Shown one piece after another: positions 1-10,199 of a stretch of 34,121 nt of DNA. The first letter of the stretch is position 1. Each line of letters starts with the position of its first letter. The notes beneath the pieces are model-generated. The model was not told the origin of the DNA. It worked only from the letters and a program-made list of their open reading frames with translations, and did no database searches. The stretch covers positions 1 to 34,121 of the forward strand of contig JAQMWT010000094.1 in assembly GCA_029834535.1 (NCBI GenBank), read 5' to 3'. Origin of the DNA: Chrysophaeum taylorii. Taxonomy: Eukaryota > Sar > Pelagophyceae > Pelagomonadales > Pelagomonadaceae. The position numbers were made by a program, and so were the translations under genes.

Positions 1-3000
1 AGGGATGAGTATAGCCGCCGCCCGGAATCGAATTTGGATGGGACGATCAGCATGGATACGAGGAAGATGAGCGTACCGACGATTGCGATACAGGCTGCTG
101 TTTCTGAGGAAGAAACCGCCAGAGCGGAAAAGGCGCGATTCCGCCCGGGCGCGGATTTATTCGCCAACGGAGATTAATTTACGTTTGGTCAGGTTTTGGC
201 AAGAAGACGACGCGTAATGTCGATGTTTCGATAGACGAGACGTTGAGACGTTCGGATAGGCTTGGGCACCAGTCGCCTACAGGGACGATCCAGGAGTACT
301 AGGACCTGCCGAACTGACGCCAGAGAGAGAGACAAAGATAACAAGAGCCCCAGTCGAAGTTCGCGCCGGCACAGACGACGCCGATCGCGCGACGACGAAT
401 ACGACGGAGGCCGACACCAATATAATTCGGGTTTGAGCGCGCGCTCGCGTTTACGACCGGCGGTCAACGGTTACCATTAGGAGTGATGGTGTGCTCGAAC
501 ACGGACACCCGCCCCGACGACGCAGCCGACGCCTTGCGCCGCGGCCGCATTCGACGATCGTCTCGCCCGCCGACGGACGAGCCACCCAACGAAGTGCTGA
601 CCGATCGTCGGTCTTTGGCACAAATTTATGAGAAGTATTAAGTAGCGGGCGCCGGCTCCACGATACTGGGAAGGCGATTCAGACTCGGAAGACGAAGAAG
701 CGACGTTGTGAACCAGTGTCCGCGATTACGTTACTTGACGAGTCGTACGGACGACCCACCGTTTGACGAGGAAGCCCTCGACGCTATCGGCTTTGGACCC
801 TCAGAGACGACCTTTGGCGACCGAACTGGCTGTGAGCCAGAATGGTTTCTGCAGTGATAGCACGGATGATCATTCGACGGACGAGACGATGACCATCGCA
901 GTGATGCGAACGACGATCTTTGATAGAGTGGACGTCAGGGACGACGCCATAACGCCTGCGGACCCCCGAAACGGTTTCGGTTACGACGGATCGAGCCACG
1001 GATACGCCGCCGGAGAAAAGGATATTAAATCGCATAGTGCGTAGGACGAGCGCGCGCACGGTCCGAAGACGAAAGGGTCGCTTCTCCGATTGAGCGATGC
1101 CCGGATCATGCCGCCAGAAGAAGAGAGCGGCAGCGTTGCCGGGTCGAGCCGAACCCGACCAAAGATGGTTTAGAACAAGATTAGCAGCGTTCTCGACTGG
1201 GACGAAGACGAGCCGACGTGGAACCTGCAGGATTGGTGGACGGAACGGAACTGGCGGCTAAAGCCACCAGAACAACCGCTCGCTACGGATTCAAAGCCGC
1301 AGCCGACACGGAACGATCGCCGACGACGGTGATGATCAACCGATGACGAATGAATCTACGGATGCGCATGGAACGACGAAATGAATGGGTTATGGGAGGG
1401 TGCCTTGCTTCCGAGAACAACGAAGATCAGGATCCCTTACCAGCACGTTTCCCTAAAGTGTCATGGAGGAAGAGCGGAAGCCACCAGATAAAGGCTGCCG
1501 CGAGCGCGTCGATGACGCCGACAATAGATGATACAGGCTCAAAGCCGCGGTGTCGATGCCCAACCCCGGCGACGAGCAGTCAAAGCCCAATGTTCTCACA
1601 CTTCGTTGACGCCGCGAGATGGCAAGACGATCCAAGATGATTAGGTTACCCTGAGTTGTTTGGATACGGGTACTCTTACGTTTATGGCCTGTCACATCTA
1701 CAGGAATCGTGACGGACCGAAATTCTCGACGACCATCGGTGTCGATGGAATCGCACAGTTTCATTATATTTGCCGCGAAATGGTCAGAAAGTTGGCCAAA
1801 GATAAGTTGATTTTCGATGAAGGCGAGCTTCCGATTAAGCGCAAGCGCGGATCGGGGTTGAATACGACGACGATCTATCGTTGGATCGCGATCCGGGTCG
1901 CTCTCGCCGACAACATCGCCGCCCCATTGTCGCTATTGTGGCCGACACCAACGTTCTGTCCTGTTGGGAGGGCGCGATATCCGAGTTTTAGGAGCCGTCG
2001 CGGACTACCCCCACGATCGGATCTGTTTTTATCGAACCCAAGTCGTCTACGGGCGCAAGAAGATTAAAGTCGAGGATGAACGAGTCGATGCACCCATCGT
2101 GACCTTTCGATCTATTTACGATCGAGATCAACAACACCGATTTACAATCATCAACGATGCGGCGCCGGAAGAGTCTCGACCTGGTCAAGACTCGAGTTTA
2201 CGCTCGTTTGAGCACGATTAAAGATCTCCCAGCCCGCCGCCGGAACAGCGCGGTAGCCTGGCTACGCGGGGACATGCTGCGACCAAATTCTCCCCAGCTC
2301 CGGGAGGAAGCCGCGCAGCGTTTGCTTACGCTGCGCGCACGCTAAATCGAGCCTGGTCGAACTTACAATCTACCGGTTTTTTGTCGAAACCGCATGGAAA
2401 TGGGACAGGTTTTCGTCGCTACGTTTGCTGAAAACGAGCGAGTTGGGGTTGTCGAAGGATGTGTTTCTTGCGAAGAGCACGACCGGTCCGCTGCTCTTGT
2501 TGCGGTTACTTCCGCGGAAGAAGTGCGCCGACGGTCGTCACTCAAGGCGAGGTTGCGCGATTGGCGACATCGTTCGGTACGAAGATGAGTTGAACGTTTC
2601 TACGATCAACGAGCTTACGAAAAATGTGAAGAAGGATACGACAAGGGGAGCCTTTCTTTCACCGTTTCCGTCGCTAGTCATTTGACGCGTTGCGACGAAT
2701 CTCCCCCGCCGATGTTGCTGAGCACGGCGCAGAAGGACGCTACAGCCGTTGCTGTGGACGAGTCCTCCCTCAAACAACCCAGAAGAGACGACGATTTCGC
2801 TCGAAGGTCGGAAGAAGATGAAAAGAAGTGCCGCGAGATCACCGAAGCAGAGACCCGCCGCCGATACGAAAAGGTTAAATGGCTTCCATCACTTATCGCA
2901 AGGTGGTGATGCGTTCAGTGGAGCCGGAGGCAGCGTTAGGTCTCCAACGAGCCAACAGAAATGCGGGACGTCGTTTGAGTCGTGCTAGCACTGCGTCGGA

Positions 3001-3270
3001 CACCGCCAACCAAGAATATGCAACAAGATTTCGCAGCTGCGCTTGGCTACGCCGATGAACAACATTTACTTCGGATGAACAATTTATGATCATCACGAAC
3101 CGCGACAGATGCAGCTTATACCGTTACGCGTGTCCAGCTTCGCGTAGGACCGCACCGTTCCGATTACAGATGAATCTGAAAATGACTTCGAGTTGCTGAC
3201 TATGCCCCTTGATTCTGATTGGGCCGGCTTCTCCAGGACGACCTCGTTGATGGCGTCCGTCGTGCCACCA
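1..3270 (+). pseudogene. Degenerate gag/protease region of the Ty3/gypsy element
   Basis: This 3.3 kb has only short open stretches but a composition (GA-rich, many Asp/Glu/Arg codons) like the following pol. An Arg/Ser-rich stretch (262-480) and an acidic/basic stretch (51-173) would fit gag. At 1955-2060, in one frame, the residues LLGGRDIRVLGAVADYP resemble the C-terminal half of a gypsy retropepsin (the LLGRDWL...GA..DYP pattern); the N-terminal DSGA motif was not found. From about 2220 to 3270 I recognise nothing. Assignment to the same element as the pol is by position and composition, so it is tentative. Confidence 0.4.
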
Positions 3271-3787
3271 GACGATGACCTTATTAGTACTCGATCTGCA
3301 CTCTGGACCAATGATTTTCACTCGAGCGGCGAGGCTTGCCGTCCGCGTTGAGTCCGCAGACCGACCGTTTGATTATTATTTGCAAATCGACGAAACCCTT
3401 CGTCACGTACAAGTTCCGCTGCTAAACACGCGCACACGTGTCGTAAGATGGGTATCGACGGATGATCTCCAATATCGCACCAAATGGAAACCTCCAGAGG
3501 TGCCGTTGATTCCGCCTGCAACAGATGAGCCGGGGGCGTCTCATGCTTCTTTTGCTGCCCCCCCCCCGACAACCAAATTTGGACGTTCCGCCAGATCCTG
3601 AGCAAGATCGGGAACCGAAGATTAAGAGCGAGCCGAGCGTTCGTGTCAAAGGCGAGAAGATCAACAAAAGCCGCCCGGAAGTGAAACTAAAATACGAGAA
3701 AAGTTCGATGTATAATGGAAAGATGCTCCGCGCGATGCTGATGGTGCACCGCTGCCGCAAACTCCCGAGCATGTCAAGCATAACCCC

Positions 3788-4739
3788 GTGATGAAAGTGA
3801 AGATTCCTACGAAGGAAGAAGTTGACAAGGTTGTTCAGGAGCTTGGGATTCCTGACAATCCGCACCTAGATGACGAAGCGATGCTGATGCTCCGTCATGG
3901 TGTGCAATATTCTTGGGCCTTTTTCGACCCGATTATGAGACCTGTGGACTCGCCACCGGTGTCTCTACGATTAAAGGACGCGAATCCGCGCCCGATTAAG
4001 ATGACGCCCTACCGACTGACGCCTGCGAAGCTCGATTGTCTCCGCAAGCAGATCAGTGAGTGGTGCCGGGATGGCGCAATTCGTCCGGCCAACTCACCTT
4101 GGGGCTTTCCTGTGTTGATGCTTCCGAAGAAAGGAGCTGAGATTGGAACGTCAAACGCGTTCCGTGCTGCAGTTGACTTACGTCAGCTCAACGATCAATT
4201 GGTCAATGACAGTTGGCCGAACATTCGACAAGACGATGCTTTAGCTTTTCTCGCCATCCGACGCTGGCGGACATGCATTGATAATAGAGGGGGGGTACCA
4301 CAACCTTCGTCTGGATCCGGCAGCGCAAGACGCTGTCACGATGGTTAGCCCACTTGGCGCTCATAGTTTCTTGCGATTACCTCTGGGTGTGAAGACGGCC
4401 GGAGCTCTTTTCTGCAAGCAAATGGCGAGCGACCTTTCGACATGGATGTATCGAGACTTGGTTGCGTTTGTTGACGATATTATGATGGGATCTGACGATC
4501 TTCATCGACATTTACAAGTTTTGATAGAAGTTATGTGTCATTTGCCACAGAGGGGATACAGCGGTCGAACCGCAAAGTTCCACCTTCTCAAGGATGATAT
4601 AGAATTTATTGGACACATTTCGACCCCAGAAGGCTTAAAGCCGAATCCGAAGACGCTGGAAGCACTGCGGAAGATGCCGATCCACGTGATTTGCCGAATA
4701 CTTATCCGAAGACCCAGATACGCTCTTTCATCGGCATGA
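3788..4739 (+). pseudogene. Ty3/gypsy reverse transcriptase, frameshifted
   Basis: Two overlapping open stretches (3788-4348 and 4278-4739) together cover a gypsy RT. Visible landmarks are the entry block RPIKMTPYRLTPAK, the IRPANSPWGFPVLMLPKK block, AAVDLRQLN with the first catalytic Asp, an IEGGYHNLRL block, LPLGVKTAGALF, and FVDDIMM as the YxDD catalytic box (Phe for Tyr). The frame changes at about 4270-4285, next to a run of seven G, where one extra base explains the shift, and again at about 4690 near the end of the connection region. A basic, Pro-rich linker in two frames (3275-3791, with a run of C at 3559-3568) lies upstream. RT copies element RNA to cDNA; this copy is broken. Confidence 0.9.
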
Positions 4740-5596
4740 GCAATTACTGCCGGCGATATGTGAAAGGCTACTCGAAGATAGTGGAACCGCCGAGACGATT
4801 ATGCCTCGAAGGCGTAAAGTTCGAGTGGACACCCGAGTGCCAAAAGGCTTGGGATGCGATTATTGAAGCTTTGGTTGATTCAAGAGGAGTCTACCACCCC
4901 GATGATGATCGGCCTTTTCAGATCCGACCCGACGCTTCCAAGGATGGACTTGGAGCATACCTCTTCCAGATTGTCGAAGTCAAGGACGATGCAGGACGAG
5001 TGACTCGAGAAGAACGAGTGATTGAATACTGGAGCCGAGCCGTGCCGAATGAGATGCGCAATTATGAGCCCCGTCGGCTATAGCTGCTGGCACTTGTCCT
5101 TTCTCTGGAGCACCTTAGAGCCTATATCGAAGGGCACCGGACTGTTTTGGAGACCGATCACCGAAATTTGACGTTTATACGTAAGGCGACGCACTCGTCT
5201 GGGCAGATTGCTCGTTGGGCGATGCGCCTCGCCAACTTTGACCCTGAACTTGGTTACAAGCCGGGAAAGTCACCGGGTATGAGTATCCCTGACTGTCTCT
5301 CCCGCAATCCGATAGATCATGTCATCGAGACTGACGAGTTTGGAGAAACCTTGAACCACGCTTATTTAGTGTTCCAAGAGCTCCCCCGACCTGTTGATGA
5401 CCAAGGAATTCCCGCCTCCGGGTGCCACTTCACAATGTCGTTTGTTACGACCGAACTGCCGGAAGACGAGGAAGAAGATCCGGAAAAGGATCCGATGAGA
5501 TTGGCCACGTCTCACGCTACGAGACAACGTCGAAAGAACCGCGTGCGAGATGAAGGTCTTCAAGGACGCAGCCGCTCACGAGGATTATATCGATAA
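4691..5596 (+). pseudogene. Ty3/gypsy RNase H and tether, in-frame stop
   Basis: The segment continues from RT (IRSFIGMSNYCRRYVKGYS, the usual RT-RNase H connection) into an RNase H of the gypsy type: RPDASKDGLGAYLFQ carries the first Asp, and LETDHRNLTFI a later catalytic Asp. A TAG at 5081-5083 interrupts the frame just where the family has a Glu-rich helix (the next residues are LLALVLSLEHLRAY), so a GAG-to-TAG change is likely. The frame then stays open to 5596 through CLSRNPID, the usual end of the tether, and an acidic linker. The copy needs readthrough to be functional. Confidence 0.88.
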
Positions 5597-6793
5597 AATA
5601 CCCGATAATATTACGCTCGCCGAGATCGCACGTGAGCAAGAATCTAATGGTACCTGCGAGGATATTCGCTATCGAATGGCCCAAGGTCAGACGCCGCGAC
5701 GTTCCCGAGCGAACGAACGATACGAAGCTGTGAATGACATTCTTTACCGCATTTCGCTGATTTGCACCCGATGATTGTGGCCCCTACTACGTTGCGCAAG
5801 CGCATTATTCGACTCTACCATGACACTCCGGTTAACGGTGGTCATATGGGACGTCACAGTACTGTCCAGGCTATTCAAGAACGATTTTGGTGGCCCCACA
5901 TGTCGAACGAAGTCGGAGTCTTCATTGCTGAATGTTTAGTTTGCCAGAAAGCTCGTACGCCCGAGCCGAAACGAGCTGGACTCTTGCAACAGCCTGTCTA
6001 CGATGGTGATGGCGCTGTTCTATGCATGGATTTATTTGGACCCTTGTCCTGCGCTGGTCCCGAGACGTATCTTCTAGTATTTTTTGATCCGTTCTCGCAC
6101 TTTACGATTTTGGATGTTTTGAACGACAAGACTGCTGAATCCATTATCGAGTCATTTGTCATTAACATCCTCCTCAAGGGCTACTTGCCCCAGTCGATTC
6201 GCACCGACAACGGTAAAGAGTTCGTGAACAAGTTGGTGCGCAAGTTTTGCCATCTCTTCAACACACGATACCAAACTACGATTCCCTATCATGCCCAGTC
6301 GAACCCGGCTGATCGTGTAAACCGATTTATCAAGGCCTTCCTCCGTGCCTGCCTTCAGGGCTGGAACATCACGGATTGGCCCGACTTTGCCCATTATATT
6401 GCGTTTTGCTACAACCGCAAGTTTATTCCAGGCACGCAGATTTCGCCCTATATGCTGCGCCTGAACCGTCAGCCGATGTTGCCGACTGACTACACGCTTA
6501 TGGACTTTGATACGCGATTGTTGCCGAAGGCTTGCTCTGATGCAGTCGCCGAAACTCGTGAACGATTGAAGTATTATACGAAGATCGTCCACGAGGCTCG
6601 TGATAAAGCTTTGAAGAAACAACTATTGGCCTACAATACCGATCATGTCGATGTTGAATACAAGGAAGGATCGCACGTTTTGCTACCGACCGGAATGGCG
6701 AGGACCGTTTATTATCAAGGAACGCCTTTTCCCGGTCACCTATACGATCGAGTCTCTCGACTCTCCGCCCGAAGAACGACGTGTTCATGTTAG
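5550..6793 (+). pseudogene. Ty3/gypsy integrase (zinc finger and DDE core)
   Basis: Two stretches (5550-5774 and 5762-6793) joined by a frameshift near 5757. The H2C2 zinc finger is visible (GGHMGRHSTVQAIQERFWWP then ECLVCQKA). The core has Asp in LCMDLFGPL and Asp in IRTDNGKEFVN. The third catalytic position, usually the Glu of the GQVERVNR block, reads NPADRVNRFIKAFL, so Asp stands where Glu is expected. The C-terminal part FCYNRKFIPGTQISPY is typical for gypsy integrases. The enzyme would insert cDNA into the genome; frameshifts on both sides make this copy inactive. Confidence 0.9.
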
Positions 6794-7295
6794 TCAGATC
6801 ACGCCTGTGATGGTACCTCCGATCGTTGATCAAACCATCCGCAAACCCGAAGAAACCTTCCGTGATGATTATCAGCACGGGAAGGTTGTTGTTTTCCGGA
6901 TCCCTGACCGGAAGCGCCCAGATTGGCGCAAGAAGATTTATGTTGCCGCAGTTTACGAGCCTTACGATTACCAGAATGATCGTGTTGCTCTACATTTCTA
7001 TTTTGATTTGGGTCCGAACGATGATGTCGCTTATTTCAAGCCGACCTCTCACCTTTCGCACCGCAAACTCAAGCCAGAGTTAAAGGACGTTGACGGTCGC
7101 AGTTTCACCGACAAGTCCAGGATCTCATCCAGCACAACTCCTTGTGTCACGGATTTCGCTCCGCACGAGCTTGATGTGTTGATCCCAAAGTTTACTTTGC
7201 GCAGTGGTCGAGTCCCCGAACCGATCATCACCCGCGTTTATAAGAAGATTCGTTCACGAGATGCTCGTAAGGCGAAGCCGCGCTCCTCGCGTTAG
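6645..7295 (+). pseudogene. Integrase C-terminal domain plus unrecognised extension
   Basis: In a frame different from the core (shift near 6690), the block EWRGPFIIKERLFPVTYTIE followed by RRVHVSQITPV is the GPY/F-type C-terminal module of gypsy integrases. About 150 further residues follow. They contain FRIPDRKRPDWRKKIYVAAV and a later LRSGRVPEPIITRVYKK and end at a TAG (7293-7295) after a basic tail. I do not recognise this extension. It lies where chromoviruses carry a chromodomain, but the aromatic cage pattern is not visible. Confidence 0.75.
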
Positions 7296-7413
7296 CCGCT
7301 CGCTGGGGCAGCTCGAATTCTTACCAGGGGAGTCCTGTGGCGGCAACTCCCGCCTCCTAAGGCTTACCCCTCTTCTAGCCCCCCCCCCTATCAGGGGCAC
7401 GCTACTCCGTTCT

Positions 7414-7443
7414 GATGATGTCAGTTTTCTCTATGACATCATC
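7414..7443. repeat. Perfect 10-base inverted repeat (hairpin)
   Basis: GATGATGTCA and TGACATCATC are separated by ten bases. The arms contain the TGACATCA/TGATGTCA core resembling an ATF/CREB-type site. It lies 120 bases after the last Ty3 codon, where a 3' LTR would be expected. The rest of 7296-7628 holds a run of C (from 7380) and a second short stem (GGGAGT/ACTCCC, 7328-7351) but no gene that I can support. Confidence 0.6.
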
Positions 7444-7628
7444 TTCCCTGATTTCGGTGATTCAAGTGTTCTTAATCATAAAGCAACAGCCGATCCTCCA
7501 GTTGTGAGGACCAGGCACGGAAGTTGTTTGTGGTTGTGTGGCGAGAGAACGGCCATCCTCGTCCAGTGGCTCCATCAAGGGCACGGACGCGAGCGGCGAG
7601 CCAGGATTCGAAGGCGCGCCAGGTAGGC

Positions 7629-8808
7629 CTAAATTCGCCTAACGCCACAGAGATTCTCCTTGTTCTTGTAGCAGCGTATGATTGTGAGGTCGGCGTAGGC
7701 GAAGCGGGTATAGGGGAAAATCTTGAGCATTAGGCCGTCGCGGCATTTGATGCGCTTGAAGGCCGACAAAACAAGACCGTGGCCCTTGACAAACTTGGAG
7801 ATACGCACGCAGGTATCGATGATGACTTTGATCTCTGGGATGATGGCAAGATCCTCCATCATCAGATCGACGCAGTGAGCGACGCAGCCGATGAAGAATA
7901 GTTCTGGAAACGCGACGACGACCAAGGCGAATGCCGACCGGTTGTAGCGGACGTTGTCCGCGACGACACCAGCATAGACCTCCTCGACAGGCTTCTCACC
8001 GGCGCCGCTCACCAGCTGAGATATGATAAGGTTATTGTAGAACGGCGCGTCCTCGCGGTGCTCGCCTGGATCAACACACGCCTTAAACGCTGTCTTTTCT
8101 CCAGAACACTCGGTGACGATGATGACATGGGTGCCGGTCTCGGTCTTGAAGCCGTCGAACCCAAGGGTTCGAGCGAAGTTGCCGGTGGCGAACCACATCT
8201 TGTTGATGTTCTGTACAGTCTCTTCAAAAAGCCGTGGCGTCCACGTGCGCCGAAAGGCCTCGGACTTGGGCAAGTGATTGACGTAGGGCGCGTTGAGCGG
8301 CTTGATCATATCGATGAAGAAAAAGGTGTTGACGATGTTGAAAGGCAGAGCGCAACCAACCATGAGTTTGGTGATATTCTCGTTGATAAGATTGGCACGG
8401 CACGTATCACACCTGTCAGTGACTTCAGTGACTCTAGCTTGCTTCGACACGACTTGCGACGGAGCCGTCCCAGTCACCGGCAACAACGAAGGCGCGGACG
8501 AAGTCGCTGTCGAAGCGCGAATGGTCGTGGACAGCGGCGGGCCGCTTATTCGTGGCCCATACACACCCCGGGATATTCTTAGCTGACGACTTGCTCGCGA
8601 GCGTGCACATAACGCCATCGGGTGTGTGATTGTAATCCAGGACGATGTGTTCAGCCCATTGAGTTGGCTTAAACTTTTTGCCCGTGCGTGCGTGCATGCA
8701 GCCGCGTGCTGCACATCTCCATTCGAACGTGCCGTCGCCCTTAGGCGTTGTGATCACGTAGTCGCTCACCGAACTCCTGGGCCGCCCCCCCTTGAACATG
8801 ATCGCCAT
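7629..8808 (-). pseudogene. hAT-type transposase with BED finger, broken
   Basis: Read on the minus strand, a likely start is the ATG at 8808 (MAIMFKGGRPRSS). A BED-like zinc finger follows (WRCAARGCMHA then QWAEHIVLDYNH). After a frameshift at about 8440-8590 comes a DUF659/hAT core: GFDGFKTETGTHVIIV with the first catalytic Asp, VVADNVRYNRSAFALV with the second, and FPELFFIGCVAHCVDLMMED, the CxxH block typical of hAT enzymes. The protein stops at 7629 after RCYKNKENLC, so the C-terminal half with the catalytic Glu and the dimerisation domain is missing. It would cut and paste hAT termini; this copy cannot. Confidence 0.82.
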
Positions 8809-8951
8809 AACGGTCACCAGTGTGATGAAATTCAACAGGAGGCGGCGAGCGTGTGGCACAGAAGAAAAAAGGAAGAGAAAATGCTCCCTGACCACAAACG
8901 GACGTCCTGCAACATATTCTGTGCGTTTCGGTGTCAACCGTACGCGAGATA

Positions 8952-9060
8952 TGTTTAAACCGGTAAAATCCAAGTTAAATCCGGTTTTAAACCGGTTTAA
9001 AACATGTACTAGAGTACTAAAACTAAACCCTGACGTTTGATACCGGTATTTTAGGTTCGG
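8952..9060. repeat. AT-rich cluster of TTTAAACCGG motifs
   Basis: Several copies, in both directions, of a TTTAAACCGG-like motif lie upstream of the hAT start (GTTTAAACCGG at 8953, then CCGGTTTTAAACCGGTTTAAA at 8981-9001). Such clusters resemble the subterminal repeats that hAT transposases bind. A loosely similar AAACCCGGGTTAAAA stretch lies at 10146-10160. I could not define terminal inverted repeats or a target duplication. Confidence 0.4.
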
Positions 9061-9111
9061 TATGTAACTACTACAAAGTCATATAGCATATCCTAACTAC
9101 TAATCGACAGA

Positions 9112-9138
9112 TGTTTGTCTGTTTGTTTGTTTGTTTGT
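9112..9138. repeat. (TTTG)n microsatellite
   Basis: About six tandem TTTG units with one interruption (GTCT). It lies between the hAT and Helitron remnants. Confidence 0.9.
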
Positions 9139-9176
9139 CCCTCGATTTAGGGTAAGGATCAGGTAGACCCGCGAGC

Positions 9177-9773
9177 TGGCCATTGATCCTCGAAGCCGTC
9201 TACGGCGACCTCGCAGACTATTTCCACGACCCGCGGCGGCTCTTTCAGCGCGCCATTCTCACGCCCCGTCGAAACGATGTTGTCGATGCTGACAACGCGC
9301 GCATGACCGCGGCCTTTTTTTCCCGGAGACGAGGCGTCGGAGTTCTTTTCGGCTGACTGGGCTAGGTCGGAAGACGACGCCTCGCTCTTTACAGTCGAGT
9401 TTTCGACTCCCTGACAACCAGCGGCATGCTGACTTTGATCGCGAGCTTAAAGTCTTCGCAACCTCGACCCGTCGCACGGCCACTGCAACGGTACCAGATA
9501 CATGATCGATCGTGTCGTGTCACCGAGGCTCCTCCAACCTGTATCCCTTAAGGCCCGCCGACGCCAAACGATCAACAAGAGCCAGGGCCAGACGCCCCGC
9601 GAGGTCGGCGTCCTCTTGCCCAAGCCCGTCTTCTGCCACGTCCAGCTCTACGTGCCTCTCTGTCGATCGGCAACCCCGAGGTTATTCTCTTCCGGGTCGA
9701 CGACTCCACCCTACCCCACACGCGCTGCGCAATACCGATAAGCCCCCTCCCGGCGTCTACACGCGCACTGTAG
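9177..9773 (+). pseudogene. Helitron/PIF1-type helicase, C-terminal remnant
   Basis: The three frames together give the end of a Helitron Rep-helicase. LILEAVYGDLADYFHDPRRL and RAILTPRRNDVVDADN match the PIF1 block before motif IV. A frame change leads through FDSLTTSGM and LRNLDPSHGHCNGTRYMI. TINKSQGQTPREVGVLLPKP, followed by FCHVQLYVPLCR, matches helicase motifs V-VI (family consensus NKSQGQT...LYVALSR, with the Ala-Leu-Ser-Arg changed). The last codons FRVDDSTLPHTRCAIPI end at the TAG at 9771-9773. Helitrons move by rolling-circle replication. Only the last 200 or so residues remain; the Rep domain and Walker A are absent. Confidence 0.85.
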
Positions 9774-10100
9774 GTGAACTTACTGGGACCAGGTGAACTT
9801 ACTGGGTTTAGAGATTGGGACTAGGTGAACTGAGTGACCAGGTGAACTTACTGGGACCAGGTGAACTTACTGGGGTTTTTAGAGTAAACGCAAAGGTTGG
9901 CGGCGCGTGCGGATCAAAGCAGCTTGGATTGGCGGGGGTGAGAGCGACGAGCTCAAAGGAGAGTGGGGTGAGTGGGTGTGAGCACGAGTGGGTTTACACC
10001 GGGTTAGAGATTGGGACTAAGTGAACTAACCGATCAGGTGAACTTAATGAGACCAGGTGAACTTACTAGGGTTAGAGATTGGGACTAGGTGAACTTACTG
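9768..10100. repeat. Minisatellite of AGGTGAACTTACTGGGACC-like units
   Basis: At least eight imperfect copies of a unit near 19 bases (AGGTGAACTTACTGGGACC) are scattered and partly tandem, with a longer composite period that includes GGGTTTAGAGATTGGGACT. A unit-free stretch lies at about 9890-10000. The array begins right at the Helitron stop codon and ends about 100 bases before the MON2 start, so it makes up most of the MON2 upstream region. Confidence 0.85.
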
Positions 10101-10199
10101 GCCTGCACTTGTAGAGTCATAAAAATGTGTGCAACTCTTTGGATAAACCCGGGTTAAAATTTTTCCCGTTTTAAACTGCCAGGAGCCTTATGCAACTCG

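Larger units (their letters stand above)
1..7295 (+). mobile_element. Ty3/gypsy-like LTR retrotransposon, decayed
   Basis: The order protease remnant, RT, RNase H, integrase on the plus strand is the Ty3/gypsy order (integrase last). Coding identity is clear from about 3788 to 7295 and weak before that. No LTR pair was found by eye: the left end may lie outside the window and the right boundary is set only by the last recognisable codons. Reading frame is broken at several points in pol, so the copy cannot make a full polyprotein. Confidence 0.85.

Noticed and set aside
6152..6878. Minus-strand open stretches over the Ty3 integrase
   Set aside because: They are antisense to a recognised integrase and have no motif of their own.
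7380..7390. Run of C after the Ty3 pol as a polypurine tract on the opposite strand
   Set aside because: Orientation is wrong for a plus-strand element and no LTR start follows.
8058..8582. Plus-strand open stretch of 174 codons opposite the hAT transposase
   Set aside because: The minus strand carries the conserved BED and DUF659 blocks; the plus-strand frame is a shadow.
9768..10100. CRISPR-like array from regularly repeated AGGTGAACTTACTGG
   Set aside because: Units are adjacent or irregularly spaced without unique equal-length spacers, and the context is eukaryotic; it is a minisatellite.
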